A stretch of DNA of 64,000 nt, taken from Bog-756 sp963756515. Its GTDB lineage: Bacteria > Actinomycetota > Acidimicrobiia > Acidimicrobiales > RAAP-2. Numbering within the stretch: the stretch's first letter is position 1; every line of letters begins with the position of its first letter. Shown piece by piece: positions 54,363 to 62,027 of the stretch. A program made the position numbers and the translations under genes. The stretch spans positions 186,001 through 250,000 of the forward strand of contig CAVWNV010000009.1 of the NCBI GenBank assembly GCA_963756515.1, given 5' to 3'. The notes below the pieces were generated by a model. The model searched no databases. It was given only the letters and a program-made list of their open reading frames with translations, and was not told the DNA's origin.

Positions 54363-55532
54363 CTACGAGACGGTGACCAGCGTGCCGATCGGGGTGAGCG
54401 GGAACACCACGCCGGCATTGGCCGGCGGCATCTCCACGCACCCGTCGCTCTGCGGGTACCCGTAGCTGCCTCGCACGAAGCCGTGCAGGGCATCACCACC
54501 GTTGAAGTAGCTGACCCACGGGATGCCGGGATCGACGTACTTCGAGCCGTCAGGGTTGGTGCCGGACATGGTGGTGACCTTGTAGCGGGCGTAGACCGGG
54601 AACGTCCCCGAGGCGGTGGGGGCGGCGGCCACCCCGGTGTTGGCCCGGGTCGAGTAGACAGCGGCCCCGTTGCTGTAGACCGTGGCCGTCTCGGGGAGCA
54701 CCTTCGAGACGTACACGTAGTTGTAGGGCGCGGCATCGACCGTCCCTGCGTCGGCATCGGCCAGCAACTGCTGCCAGACGGCCGGCCCGGCCAGCCCGTC
54801 GGTCTTCATGCCGTGCTGGGACTCGAAGGTCATCACCGCCCCCTTGGTGATGGGTCCGGTCGTGCCGGGTGTCCACTGGCTCTCGAGAGCGGCCGGCTCG
54901 GCCCACCGCCAGGCGAACGACCCCTGTTGGGCCTGGGCCGCCTCCTGCGGCGCCGACAGCGCCCGGGCCGGACTGAAGCTGACCGGCAGATAGCCCAACT
55001 GGGCCAACAGCTGCTGCAGACGGAGCGTGCTGCCCGGTGCCACGGCGAACTGGACCGTCGAGGACTGGGCCAACGTCTTGCCGGTGGCGCTCCGCACCCC
55101 ACCGCTGCCCCCCGGGATGGTGACCGTCTCGGTGGTCGACGGGGCGAACGGGGCCGAAGCCACGAAGGCGAACTCGTGCGAGGTGACCTCCTGCCACTCA
55201 CCGGCGACGGCTGGGGCCAGGCTGGGAGTGGGGGAGTTGGCATCCAGGGGGTCGGTGAACCGAACAGCGACGGTGGTGTCGGTCGGGACCCCGGTGGCCC
55301 CGCTGGACGGCGTGACCGAGGCCACGCTGAACGGCCCCGAGTGCAGCGAGGCGTCCACGGCATTGACCGGCGGGGTGGTGGGGGAGGCGGCGGCACGTCC
55401 GGACGGGTCGTGCACGATGAGGGCGGCCACGCCGATGCCGAGGACGGCCACGCCCAGAGTGACGACGGCCAGCACCAATCCCGTGCGGTGGGCGCGACGC
55501 GGCAACTTCGAATGTGCGTGGGCGGACGTCAT
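54363..55532 (-). CDS. L,D-transpeptidase with Ig-like and peptidoglycan-binding domains
   Basis: 389 residues. ATG at 55532 follows GAAGGAGAACC. Signal anchor ~17-40. An Ig-like (Big_5-type) domain follows (VTPSSGATGVPTDTTVAVRF), then a peptidoglycan-binding-like segment (LRLQQLLAQLGYLPVSF ... FESQHGMKTDGLAGPAVWQQLL). The YkuD domain has HGFVRGSYGYPQSDGCVEM, with the catalytic Cys in SDGC. It makes 3-3 cross-links or attaches proteins to peptidoglycan outside the membrane. Confidence 0.92.
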   Translation of the reverse strand: MTSAHAHSKLPRRAHRTGLVLAVVTLGVAVLGIGVAALIVHDPSGRAAASPTTPPVNAVDASLHSGPFSVASVTPSSGATGVPTDTTVAVRFTDPLDANSPTPSLAPAVAGEWQEVTSHEFAFVASAPFAPSTTETVTIPGGSGGVRSATGKTLAQSSTVQFAVAPGSTLRLQQLLAQLGYLPVSFSPARALSAPQEAAQAQQGSFAWRWAEPAALESQWTPGTTGPITKGAVMTFESQHGMKTDGLAGPAVWQQLLADADAGTVDAAPYNYVYVSKVLPETATVYSNGAAVYSTRANTGVAAAPTASGTFPVYARYKVTTMSGTNPDGSKYVDPGIPWVSYFNGGDALHGFVRGSYGYPQSDGCVEMPPANAGVVFPLTPIGTLVTVS

Positions 55533-55625
55533 GGTTCTCCTTCGGTGGAGAAATTTACCAGCCCAAACCCCAATTACGGCGACACGATCAGGTGTCGCTC
55601 GGATCGACGGCCGAGGCCGGCCGGC

Positions 55626-58004
55626 TCAATCGCCTCCACCGGTGTCGGTCCGGGCCACACGGCTCTGGATGGCCATCTCGACCGAGGCGATCTGTCGGGA
55701 GTCGGTCACCTTCCCCCCATCGGGGCCCCGCACGTAGAACGCATCGACGACGGCGGAGCCGAAGGTGGAGACCTTGGCCGAATCCACATCCAATGAACAG
55801 TCGGCCAGAGCCTGGGTGATGCGATGGAGCTGGCCGACGACGTCCTCGGCCCGCACCTCGACCACGGTGGCCGTGGCCGAGGCGTTGTTGTCGATGCTGA
55901 CCTCGGTCGAGACCAGATGGGGAGTAACGGCCCGGTGTTCGTTCCGGTAGGTCCTGGCCCGCTCGGCCAGCCTGGTCTCGATGGACAGCGTTCCCTTCAT
56001 GACTCCGGCGAGATCGTCGGCCAGGCGGGCTGCCGCCGGCCAGCGGCCCCTCGATGGTTCGACCGTGAAGATCTCGACCGCCACGCCGTCCTCACCGGCC
56101 ACCACGGCCGAGCGCACGTTGAGCCCGTGGAGGGCCAGGACTCCGGTGACATCGGCGAACAGCCCGGACCGGTCCTCCGCCACCACGGTCACGGACGGAT
56201 CGTCGATGGACAACGCCGGCACGCCGTGGGTGCGCACGGTGTCCATGATCAGTCGCAGGTCGTCGGTGATCCAGGGCGTCGGGGGCGGCGCCGGCTCGCC
56301 GGCCAGCAGCCGGCTGCTCCGCTCGACCAGGTCGGCCAGGAGGCCGGCCTTCCACGAGCCCCACGCCGACGGCCCGGTGGCCAGACTGTCCGCCTCGACC
56401 AGCGTGGCCAGGAGTTCGAGGGTGGAGCGGCTCCGGACCTCGTTGGCCACCAGCTCGGCCGTGGCCGGGTCGTCGAGGTCCCGGCGGGTGGCCGTGTCCG
56501 GGAGCAGCAGGTGGAGGCGAACCATGGTGACGAGGGTGTCGACGTCCGCCTCGGGGAGGCCCAGCCGCTTCCCGATGTCGGCCACCACGGTCATGCCCAC
56601 CTCGGTGTGATCGCCGGGGAATCCCTTGCCGATGTCGTGGAAGAGGGTGCCGAGCAACAGGAGGTCCGCCCGGGTGACGCGGTGGGCCAGGGTGGCGGCA
56701 TTGGCCGTGGCCTCCAGTAGGTGCCGGTCGACGGTGAACCGGTGGTAGGGATTCCGTTGGGGCTTGTTGCGGACCGCCGCCCACTCGGGCAGGTAGCGCT
56801 CCAACAGATGGCGCTGGTCGAGGGCCTCGAGGGCGGCAATGGCCGGCGGCCCGGTGGCGAGCACCCGGATCAGATCGGCCCGCAGATCGTCCGGCCAGGG
56901 TTCCGGGGGCGCCGGCGCTTTTCGGGCCAGCAGGTTGAGAGCCTCCCGGGCGATGGGCAGGTTCCTCTCGGCGGCCACGGCGGCCAGCCGGAGGGCCAGC
57001 GACGGGTCGCCGGTCACGTCGGCCGCTGCGGTCAGCACCACCTCGTCATCGGTCAGCCCGATATCTGGATCACCGGGGACCGGCGTGCCCCCGGTGGTGG
57101 GTGAACCCGTCGGCCCCGGTGGGCGGCCCCGACGTCGGGATCGGGCCGATCCCCGCGACCTCGACCACGCGCCGCGTCGCCGCCAGGCGTCGTCTCCCTC
57201 CCAGGCCACGGTCCGACCGGCCGTAGCCACCGACCGCATCAGTGCATCCGAGTCCACCTCGCCCAGGGCCAGCGCCACCTGGTCCTGTTCCTGCATGAGG
57301 AGCTTGTTCTGTTCGCGGCCCGACCGCCGGTGCAGCTCGACACGGATGGCGGTGAGTACGGAACGGGCCTCGTCGATGGCCACGGTGTCGACGTAGTCGG
57401 CCAGGACCGGCACGGCCAGCATCATGGCGGTGAGGGCGGCCACGTCCCGGAGCCCACCGTGGGACTCCTTCAGATCCGGCTCGAGCAGGAAGCCGACATC
57501 TCCGTACGTGCGGTGCCTCTCGGCGACGAGGTCGGCCAGCACCCCGAGCCATGGCGGCTTCTGCTTGATCCACCGCTCCCGGGCGCCGTCGATGACCGGC
57601 TCGGCCACCTTCGCGTCACCGCACACCACCCGGGCATCCAGCAGCCCGAGGGCCACCCTGAGGTCCTCGCCGGCGATGTCCAGGACATCACCGGGCCGGC
57701 GGACGCTGTGGTCGAGGGCGATGCCCTCGTCCCAGACCGGGTACCAGATCCTGTCGGCCATGGACGAGACGTCCTTGCGCCCCTTGTGGATGAGGACGAC
57801 GTCGAGGTCGCTGAACGGGCAGAGCTCCGAGCGCCCGTACCCACCCACGGCCACCAGGGACAGTCCCCGGGCGTCACCGCCGGTGGCCTGTTCGAACAGG
57901 CCGGTGAGCCACTCATCGGCGGCCTCGGCGTAGGCACGGCAGAAGGCGTCCCCGAGGAGGTCGGTGCGCTCTATGAGCGTCTGCCGTCGGGCACGCAGGG
58001 ACAC
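55626..58004 (-). CDS. glnD: [Protein-PII] uridylyltransferase / uridylyl-removing enzyme
   Basis: 792 residues. Nucleotidyltransferase motif LVAVGGYGRSELCPFSDLD, then the GlnD helical part (PDLKESHGGLRDV), an Arg/Pro-rich linker, an HD domain with LFHDIGKGFPGDHTEVG and two C-terminal ACT domains (VTVVAEDRSGLFADVTG and VRAEDVVGQLHRITQ). It modifies PII in response to glutamine. GTG at 58004 is six bases after TACGGT (leaderless). No amt/glnK neighbours in the window. Confidence 0.93.
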   Translation of the reverse strand: MSLRARRQTLIERTDLLGDAFCRAYAEAADEWLTGLFEQATGGDARGLSLVAVGGYGRSELCPFSDLDVVLIHKGRKDVSSMADRIWYPVWDEGIALDHSVRRPGDVLDIAGEDLRVALGLLDARVVCGDAKVAEPVIDGARERWIKQKPPWLGVLADLVAERHRTYGDVGFLLEPDLKESHGGLRDVAALTAMMLAVPVLADYVDTVAIDEARSVLTAIRVELHRRSGREQNKLLMQEQDQVALALGEVDSDALMRSVATAGRTVAWEGDDAWRRRGAWSRSRGSARSRRRGRPPGPTGSPTTGGTPVPGDPDIGLTDDEVVLTAAADVTGDPSLALRLAAVAAERNLPIAREALNLLARKAPAPPEPWPDDLRADLIRVLATGPPAIAALEALDQRHLLERYLPEWAAVRNKPQRNPYHRFTVDRHLLEATANAATLAHRVTRADLLLLGTLFHDIGKGFPGDHTEVGMTVVADIGKRLGLPEADVDTLVTMVRLHLLLPDTATRRDLDDPATAELVANEVRSRSTLELLATLVEADSLATGPSAWGSWKAGLLADLVERSSRLLAGEPAPPPTPWITDDLRLIMDTVRTHGVPALSIDDPSVTVVAEDRSGLFADVTGVLALHGLNVRSAVVAGEDGVAVEIFTVEPSRGRWPAAARLADDLAGVMKGTLSIETRLAERARTYRNEHRAVTPHLVSTEVSIDNNASATATVVEVRAEDVVGQLHRITQALADCSLDVDSAKVSTFGSAVVDAFYVRGPDGGKVTDSRQIASVEMAIQSRVARTDTGGGD

Positions 58005-58010
58005 GGCCGG

Positions 58011-58016
58011 ACCGTA
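58011..58016 (-). promoter_or_regulatory. -10 element TACGGT for glnD
   Basis: Minus-strand TACGGT, six bases, then GTG at 58004. Confidence 0.45.
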
Positions 58017-58086
58017 CCACCGGGTCCCACGGGGGTGGCTGACCGGGACCGGCAGGTGCTGATGTCCATGATCGGGCCAGGACGAT

Positions 58087-58092
58087 TACCGT
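58087..58092 (+). promoter_or_regulatory. -10 element TACCGT for small membrane protein gene
   Basis: TACCGT, six bases, then ATG at 58099. It is back to back with the glnD -10. Confidence 0.45.
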
Positions 58093-58098
58093 GGTGGC

Positions 58099-58293
58099 AT
58101 GGCAGAAGAGGAACGAACCGGGCTGAGCGTGTTCGACGGGGTCCTCATCGTCGGAGGGGGCATCATCGCGGTGGTGGTCCTCATCACCTTGATCAGCTTC
58201 GTCACGTCGATCATCTGGTTCGTCTTGAAGCTCGTCATCGTGGTGGCGCTGGTGCTCTTCGTGGGTCGCCTCCTCTTCCGGCGACGCTCCTGA
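58099..58293 (+). CDS. Small membrane protein
   Basis: 64 residues: a short acidic N-terminus (EEERTGLSVFDG), two hydrophobic stretches (VLIVGGGIIAVVVLITLI and FVLKLVIVVALVLFV) and a basic tail RLLFRRRS. Too small to assign. Divergent from glnD and convergent with the glycosyltransferase gene. Confidence 0.65.
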   Translation: MAEEERTGLSVFDGVLIVGGGIIAVVVLITLISFVTSIIWFVLKLVIVVALVLFVGRLLFRRRS

Positions 58294-58301
58294 CGGATAC
58301 G

Positions 58302-59327
58302 TCAGACGATCATCGATTCGAACAGTTCGATGTGCTCGGCCACCATGCGCTGCGTGGAGAAATAGCCCTCCACGGCCAGTCGACAGTCGGTTCGTTGTAG
58401 CTGATCGAGACGGCCCACCGCCTCCACCATGGCGTCCTCGTCCTCGCAGATGAATCCGGTGCGGCCATGGTCCACGACCTCGGGGGCCGCACCCTCGGGA
58501 AAGGCCAGGACCGGGGTTCCGCAGGCCATGGCCTCGATCATGACCATCCCGAACGGCTCGTTCCAACGGATGGGGAAGAGGAGGGCCGAAGCCCCGGCCA
58601 GGAGTTCGAGCTTCCGTTCGTGGGACACCTCGCCCAGGTAGGTGGCATCGGGACCGAGCAGGGGTTCGACCTGCTCGGTGAAGTAGCGCATCTCCCACGG
58701 CTCCCGCATCTTGGCCGCCATGAGGATGCGGATACCGGCCTTGCGGGCGATCCGGATGGCGCGGTGGGCACCCTTGTCGGCGGCCATACGGCCGAGAAAG
58801 ACGACGTAGGGCCCGTCGCCGTCGCCGGTGCCGTCGCCCACCGGAAAGACGGTGGCGTCGACTCCGTGGTGGATGACCCGCGCGATGGGGATGTCCGGAG
58901 CCGCCCTCCGTTGGGCATGGGAGATGGCCACGATCGGGACCCGTTCGGCATTGGCCCGATAGACGTCAGTCAGCTCTTCGTTGAACGGGCCGTGGATGGT
59001 GGTGGCCACGGGCAGATCGGGGTAGTGCTCCGAGTGGAACGGTCCCATCATCGTGTGGTCGTGCACGACATCGCAGTCGCGGACGGCTTCGTAGGCGTGG
59101 ATGACGTGACGGATCTCGGGGACGGCCATCCCGATCCGGGTGCCCTCGGCCGCCGGCAGCACCCATTTCCGAGGCACGGGACAGGTGGAGTCCCCGGTGG
59201 CGAAGAGCAGAACATCGTGGCCGGCTTCCTGCAGGCCACGGGCCAATTGGTCCACCACCAGCTCGATTCCCCCGTAGAGCAGGGGAGGGATGGGCGTCCA
59301 AGGTGGGGCGATCATTCCGATCCGCAT
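58302..59327 (-). CDS. Glycosyltransferase family 4 protein
   Basis: 341 residues from the ATG at 59327; the much longer frame upstream crosses the tRNA gene and is a shadow. GT-B fold with PPLLYGGIELVVDQLARGL at the N-terminus, HGVDATVFPV, the VVFLGRMAADKGAHRAI donor-domain entry and EPFGMVMIEAMACGTPVLA, the E(x7)E donor-binding motif. Transfers a sugar from a nucleotide donor; product unknown. Confidence 0.92.
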   Translation of the reverse strand: MRIGMIAPPWTPIPPLLYGGIELVVDQLARGLQEAGHDVLLFATGDSTCPVPRKWVLPAAEGTRIGMAVPEIRHVIHAYEAVRDCDVVHDHTMMGPFHSEHYPDLPVATTIHGPFNEELTDVYRANAERVPIVAISHAQRRAAPDIPIARVIHHGVDATVFPVGDGTGDGDGPYVVFLGRMAADKGAHRAIRIARKAGIRILMAAKMREPWEMRYFTEQVEPLLGPDATYLGEVSHERKLELLAGASALLFPIRWNEPFGMVMIEAMACGTPVLAFPEGAAPEVVDHGRTGFICEDEDAMVEAVGRLDQLQRTDCRLAVEGYFSTQRMVAEHIELFESMIV

Positions 59328-59376
59328 AGACAGATTCAAGCATCCCGACGGGGACGATAGGATCGCCGGACGCCAC

Positions 59377-59448
59377 GGCGGCGTGGCCGAGTGGTTTAGG
59401 CAGGGGCCTGCAAAGCCCCGTACGGCGGTTCGATTCCGCCCGCCGCCT
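59377..59448 (+). tRNA. tRNA-Cys (GCA)
   Basis: 72 bases. Acceptor GGCGGCG pairs with CGCCGCC; D-arm GCCGAGTGGTTTAGGC; anticodon stem GGGGC with loop carrying GCA; T-arm GGCGGTTCGATTCCGCC. The discriminator is T, as expected for Cys. CCA is not encoded. Confidence 0.95.
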
Positions 59449-59506
59449 CTAGTGACCTGTCGCGTCCGCCATGGAGTGGGCGACGGGCACGGGCTGTTCG
59501 CAGTCC

Positions 59507-60109
59507 TCAGTTGGGGGGTGTGGCGTAGTCCCACAGGAGGCGGGACTCCTCCGTGCCACCGAGCAGGAGGTTGGCCGGGACCTTCTTGTCGATGTGCCCG
59601 ATCAAGCCCCGGTAGACCCCGAATCCGACCAACTCCTGTAGTCGGGGCGGGAAGTGACGTACCGTGCCGATCGGGAGTCCGAGCTGTTGGTTTTCCTGCT
59701 GGCGGATGTAGCCGGCGCAGTAGTTCATGGCGACGCCCATGCGTCGGTCGATGGTGTGGTTGGCTCCGCCGCCGTGCCAGAGGCTCCCGTGCCACACCAG
59801 CACGCTGCCCTTGGGCATTTCGGCGGGGATGGAGTCGTAGGGGCGCAGCAGGTCCGGTGACTCGGCCGACCGGTGTGACCCGGGGATGACGCGGGTTGCC
59901 CCGTTGGCCTCGGTGAAGTCGGTCAGGGCCCACATGGTGTTGCAGACGGTCGGAGGGTGCGGTTTGGGAAGGGGGATGACCTGGTCGTCAGCGTGGATCG
60001 GTTGTGGGGTCTCGCCGGGACCGATGGCGATGGATGACAGGGACGACACCAACAGGCCCGGATCGAGTACCCGCTCGCAGATGGGGAGGATGTGGGGATG
60101 GACGGGGAT
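59507..60109 (-). CDS. Phytanoyl-CoA dioxygenase (PhyH) family protein, 5' end lost at junction
   Basis: About 200 residues remain. Iron/2-oxoglutarate motifs are QPIHADDQV (His and Asp of the facial triad), GATRVIPGSHR, and a distal His/Arg in LWHGGGANHTIDRRMG. The frame reads upstream through VLDPGLLVSSL to IPVHPHILPIC and then meets the foreign sequence near 60109. The normal N-terminal ~60-80 residues are missing, so the TTG at 60052 is not a genuine start. Non-haem Fe(II) oxygenase, substrate unknown. Confidence 0.82.
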   Translation of the reverse strand: MPVHPHILPICERVLDPGLLVSSLSSIAIGPGETPQPIHADDQVIPLPKPHPPTVCNTMWALTDFTEANGATRVIPGSHRSAESPDLLRPYDSIPAEMPKGSVLVWHGSLWHGGGANHTIDRRMGVAMNYCAGYIRQQENQQLGLPIGTVRHFPPRLQELVGFGVYRGLIGHIDKKVPANLLLGGTEESRLLWDYATPPN

Positions 60110-60112
60110 CTT
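60105..60112. other. Junction between two genomes (probable assembly chimera)
   Basis: Left of this point the DNA is GC-rich, actinobacterial and codes PhyH; to the right composition shifts and a different minus-strand gene is truncated in another frame. No repeat, att site, IS end or tRNA is visible at the join. Confidence 0.8.
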
Positions 60113-60795
60113 ACTTTCGCGAAGCCTTCGCGCATTGTGTTGTCGTTATGCGCCGCCTCATCTACCTCAACATCAACACGTTCTAGCGCGTCAGGTGCAC
60201 GATGAAACTGATAGCCACTTGCAGCCACCTCAATCGCTGTTTTGCCAAGCCATACATAGGTATTGAGCGAGCGTCCGTGTTCATCGAGTTCCCCGGTAGC
60301 TTTGCGCTCTTGAAACGTTTTAGATACGGCGTGCGGAATTACCGCTTCCTTGACGGCGGTAACCTGATTAATACCGACCTGTCTGTATACCCAAGGAGAA
60401 TGCGAGCCATCCGGCAGACGGTGCTCATTTAAATGATCTACTTCCGTGAGAAAACGGTCGTCATCACTAATGGCTATAACCTCGGCGGAGGCACCCATTC
60501 CCTCAGTGGCAACGTGCCCAACGGAATGAACAGCAGCAAGTAAGACCGCTTCTTCTTGCGTATCGTCTTCGTCAGTATTTATTTCGCCTAGTGCATCAGG
60601 AACAACATATAGGCGAGGGCGCTCAGGCATAGAGGCAGGGAAGTCGGCGGCCCCATCGTCCAAAAAGCCATTCTCTTCACCGGCCACCCAGGCGAGCACG
60701 GGGAATTGAATAACGTCAGCATTAGCCGCGCTGCCTTCAGCCGATGCCCGCTCTCTACCCTCGTTACTCGTATGAAGAGCAATAACCTCTCCCAT
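60110..60795 (-). CDS. Unknown protein under riboswitch control, 3' end lost at junction
   Basis: About 228 residues visible (ending near MREGFAKV); the frame then continues in foreign DNA and that part is not real. Acidic, soluble, no signal peptide. Phrases such as VIQFPVLAWVAGEEN, EEAVLLAAVHSVGHVA and YVWLGKTAIEVAASGYQFH match no family I know. The ATG at 60795 lies directly after the U-tract of the terminator, without an RBS, so a downstream start is possible. Preceded by a cobalamin riboswitch, which implies a role linked to B12 or B12-dependent metabolism. Confidence 0.6.
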
Positions 60796-60796
60796 A

Positions 60797-60827
60797 AATA
60801 AAACCCTGCTATCGTCTCAAGCAGGGT
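60797..60827 (-). terminator. Riboswitch expression-platform terminator
   Basis: ACCCTGC and GCAGGGT arms around an 11-base loop, followed by TTTTATTT on the minus strand. It ends right at the start codon of the ORF at 60795. Confidence 0.75.
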
Positions 60828-60869
60828 GAAGGTCACGCGTATCAGCAGCTCCTGCTCGGGAACATATTG

Positions 60870-60960
60870 TTGCTCATTGCTGTATCTGACTTATCCCGTA
60901 TTCTCGGGCTTACAGTTGCGGCACAGTGCCGGTTTCTCACCGGCTTCCAGCTATAACATT
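60870..60960 (-). promoter_or_regulatory. Cobalamin (AdoCbl-type) riboswitch
   Basis: Read on the minus strand: GGAAGCCGGTGAGAAACCGGC (P3 region), GCCGCAACTGTAAGCCCGAG (the conserved CCGCAACTGTAA core) and AAGTCAGATAC (conserved 3' strand), in the canonical order and spacing. These are the invariant boxes of cobalamin riboswitches. With the terminator downstream it should switch expression of the ORF at 60795 off when cobalamin is bound. Confidence 0.88.
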
Positions 60961-61023
60961 GTTAATTATGGTTATAGTAACACGCGCGAGCGCTATATGT
61001 ATGGTGTTATTTTACCAACGCCA

Positions 61024-61479
61024 CTAGCTACCAGGGAGACGCTTTTTCAGCACCGAAAGGCGCGGAACAAAGCTTTGGGCAGCACCTTCTAAGCCCAACA
61101 CCTTCAACGCTCCTACTAAGACGTAGAGCTGGTCAAGGCTCCGCTGCGCCACCTCTCCCGCCGATTCAAGTTCATTGAAAAAGTACTCTACCTTTTCTAC
61201 CAGCCACTTTTCTTCCCCAGCCGTGACCGTATTGCTTTTTAGCTTTGCACTGTCGCTAGGCTTTGTCAGTTCTAAGGAGCGTGCACTGTGGTCGCGCTTC
61301 CGCAAGATGACCCTCGCAATAAGATTATTAATATGCAGCGCTACTGTTGCGACTGAGTTATATTTCATACCATCCATAACTTCTCGGTAGCTCGGACTAT
61401 AGCCATGGTTACCAATAAATTGCTCAATAAAAATAAGCAGCTCCCGTTGTTTTTTCGTTGGACGCACATTGTCGTTCAC
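61024..61479 (-). CDS. LexA-type DNA-binding-domain protein without peptidase domain
   Basis: 151 residues. N-terminal winged helix is LexA-like: KKQRELLIFIEQFIGNHG, YSPSYREVMDGMKYNSVATV and HINNLIARVILRKR. The C-terminal half is helical and lacks the S24 Ser-Lys autoprotease, so it is not an SOS repressor of the normal type. GTG at 61479 with AAGGAGGG upstream. 12 bp downstream of the GtrA gene on the same strand. Confidence 0.85.
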   Translation of the reverse strand: MNDNVRPTKKQRELLIFIEQFIGNHGYSPSYREVMDGMKYNSVATVALHINNLIARVILRKRDHSARSLELTKPSDSAKLKSNTVTAGEEKWLVEKVEYFFNELESAGEVAQRSLDQLYVLVGALKVLGLEGAAQSFVPRLSVLKKRLPGS

Positions 61480-61491
61480 AATACCCTCCTT

Positions 61492-61926
61492 TTACGATGC
61501 TGGCCGCTGCGCTAAAAATACCCAAAAACGATACCATGCATAATTCCAGACGGTGAAAAAACCGGCCGATATAAATAGCCCGACGTACGGTGTTATTCCG
61601 ATATGCTTCAGGCCGCCGACGATCAGGTAGTCAAGGCCGAAGTTAATAATAGTCAATACCGTATATTTCTTTGCCGCCGCAGCTCCATAATGAGTAGGCG
61701 TATTTGACGCAAACGCCCAGTACCGCTGGGCGATATAGTTCAAGGTCCAACCAATAAGATCGGCGAGCATTTTTGCTGGCCACCAAGCCCAGTGAAAGCC
61801 GCCATAGGCGATAGCAAATACGATGTATCCAGACCAGAAATAGGTGCTACCGCCAATAAAATACTTAATAAACTGGACGATCACGGCCCTGTTTATTGAA
61901 CGTTTTACGAACTTACTATTCGGCAT
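61492..61926 (-). CDS. GtrA family membrane protein
   Basis: 144 residues with four hydrophobic helices in the GtrA pattern: FIKYFIGGSTYFWSGYIVF, WWPAKMLADLIGWTLNYIAQRYWAF, IINFGLDYLIVGGL and FTVWNYAWYRFWVF. GtrA proteins are implicated in flipping lipid-linked sugars. Divergent from the sugar-transferase gene, in keeping with a surface-polysaccharide locus. Confidence 0.88.
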   Translation of the reverse strand: MPNSKFVKRSINRAVIVQFIKYFIGGSTYFWSGYIVFAIAYGGFHWAWWPAKMLADLIGWTLNYIAQRYWAFASNTPTHYGAAAAKKYTVLTIINFGLDYLIVGGLKHIGITPYVGLFISAGFFTVWNYAWYRFWVFLAQRPAS

Positions 61927-62027
61927 CGTCTATATAATACCTCTTTTGGCATAACACTTTGGTTATGCTTGCGTCGGCCACTAAGGATTGCGTCGGGCGC
62001 CGTAATGGAGTTTAATCTGGGAGAGCC

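Noticed and set aside
59328..59933. N-terminal extension of the glycosyltransferase frame
   Set aside because: It runs across tRNA-Cys and antisense to nothing coherent; MRIGMIAPPW at 59327 is the normal GT4 start.
59923..60109. C-terminal continuation of the riboswitch-controlled ORF
   Set aside because: It is the wrong frame of the PhyH gene on the other side of the junction; Ser/Pro/Arg-rich nonsense.
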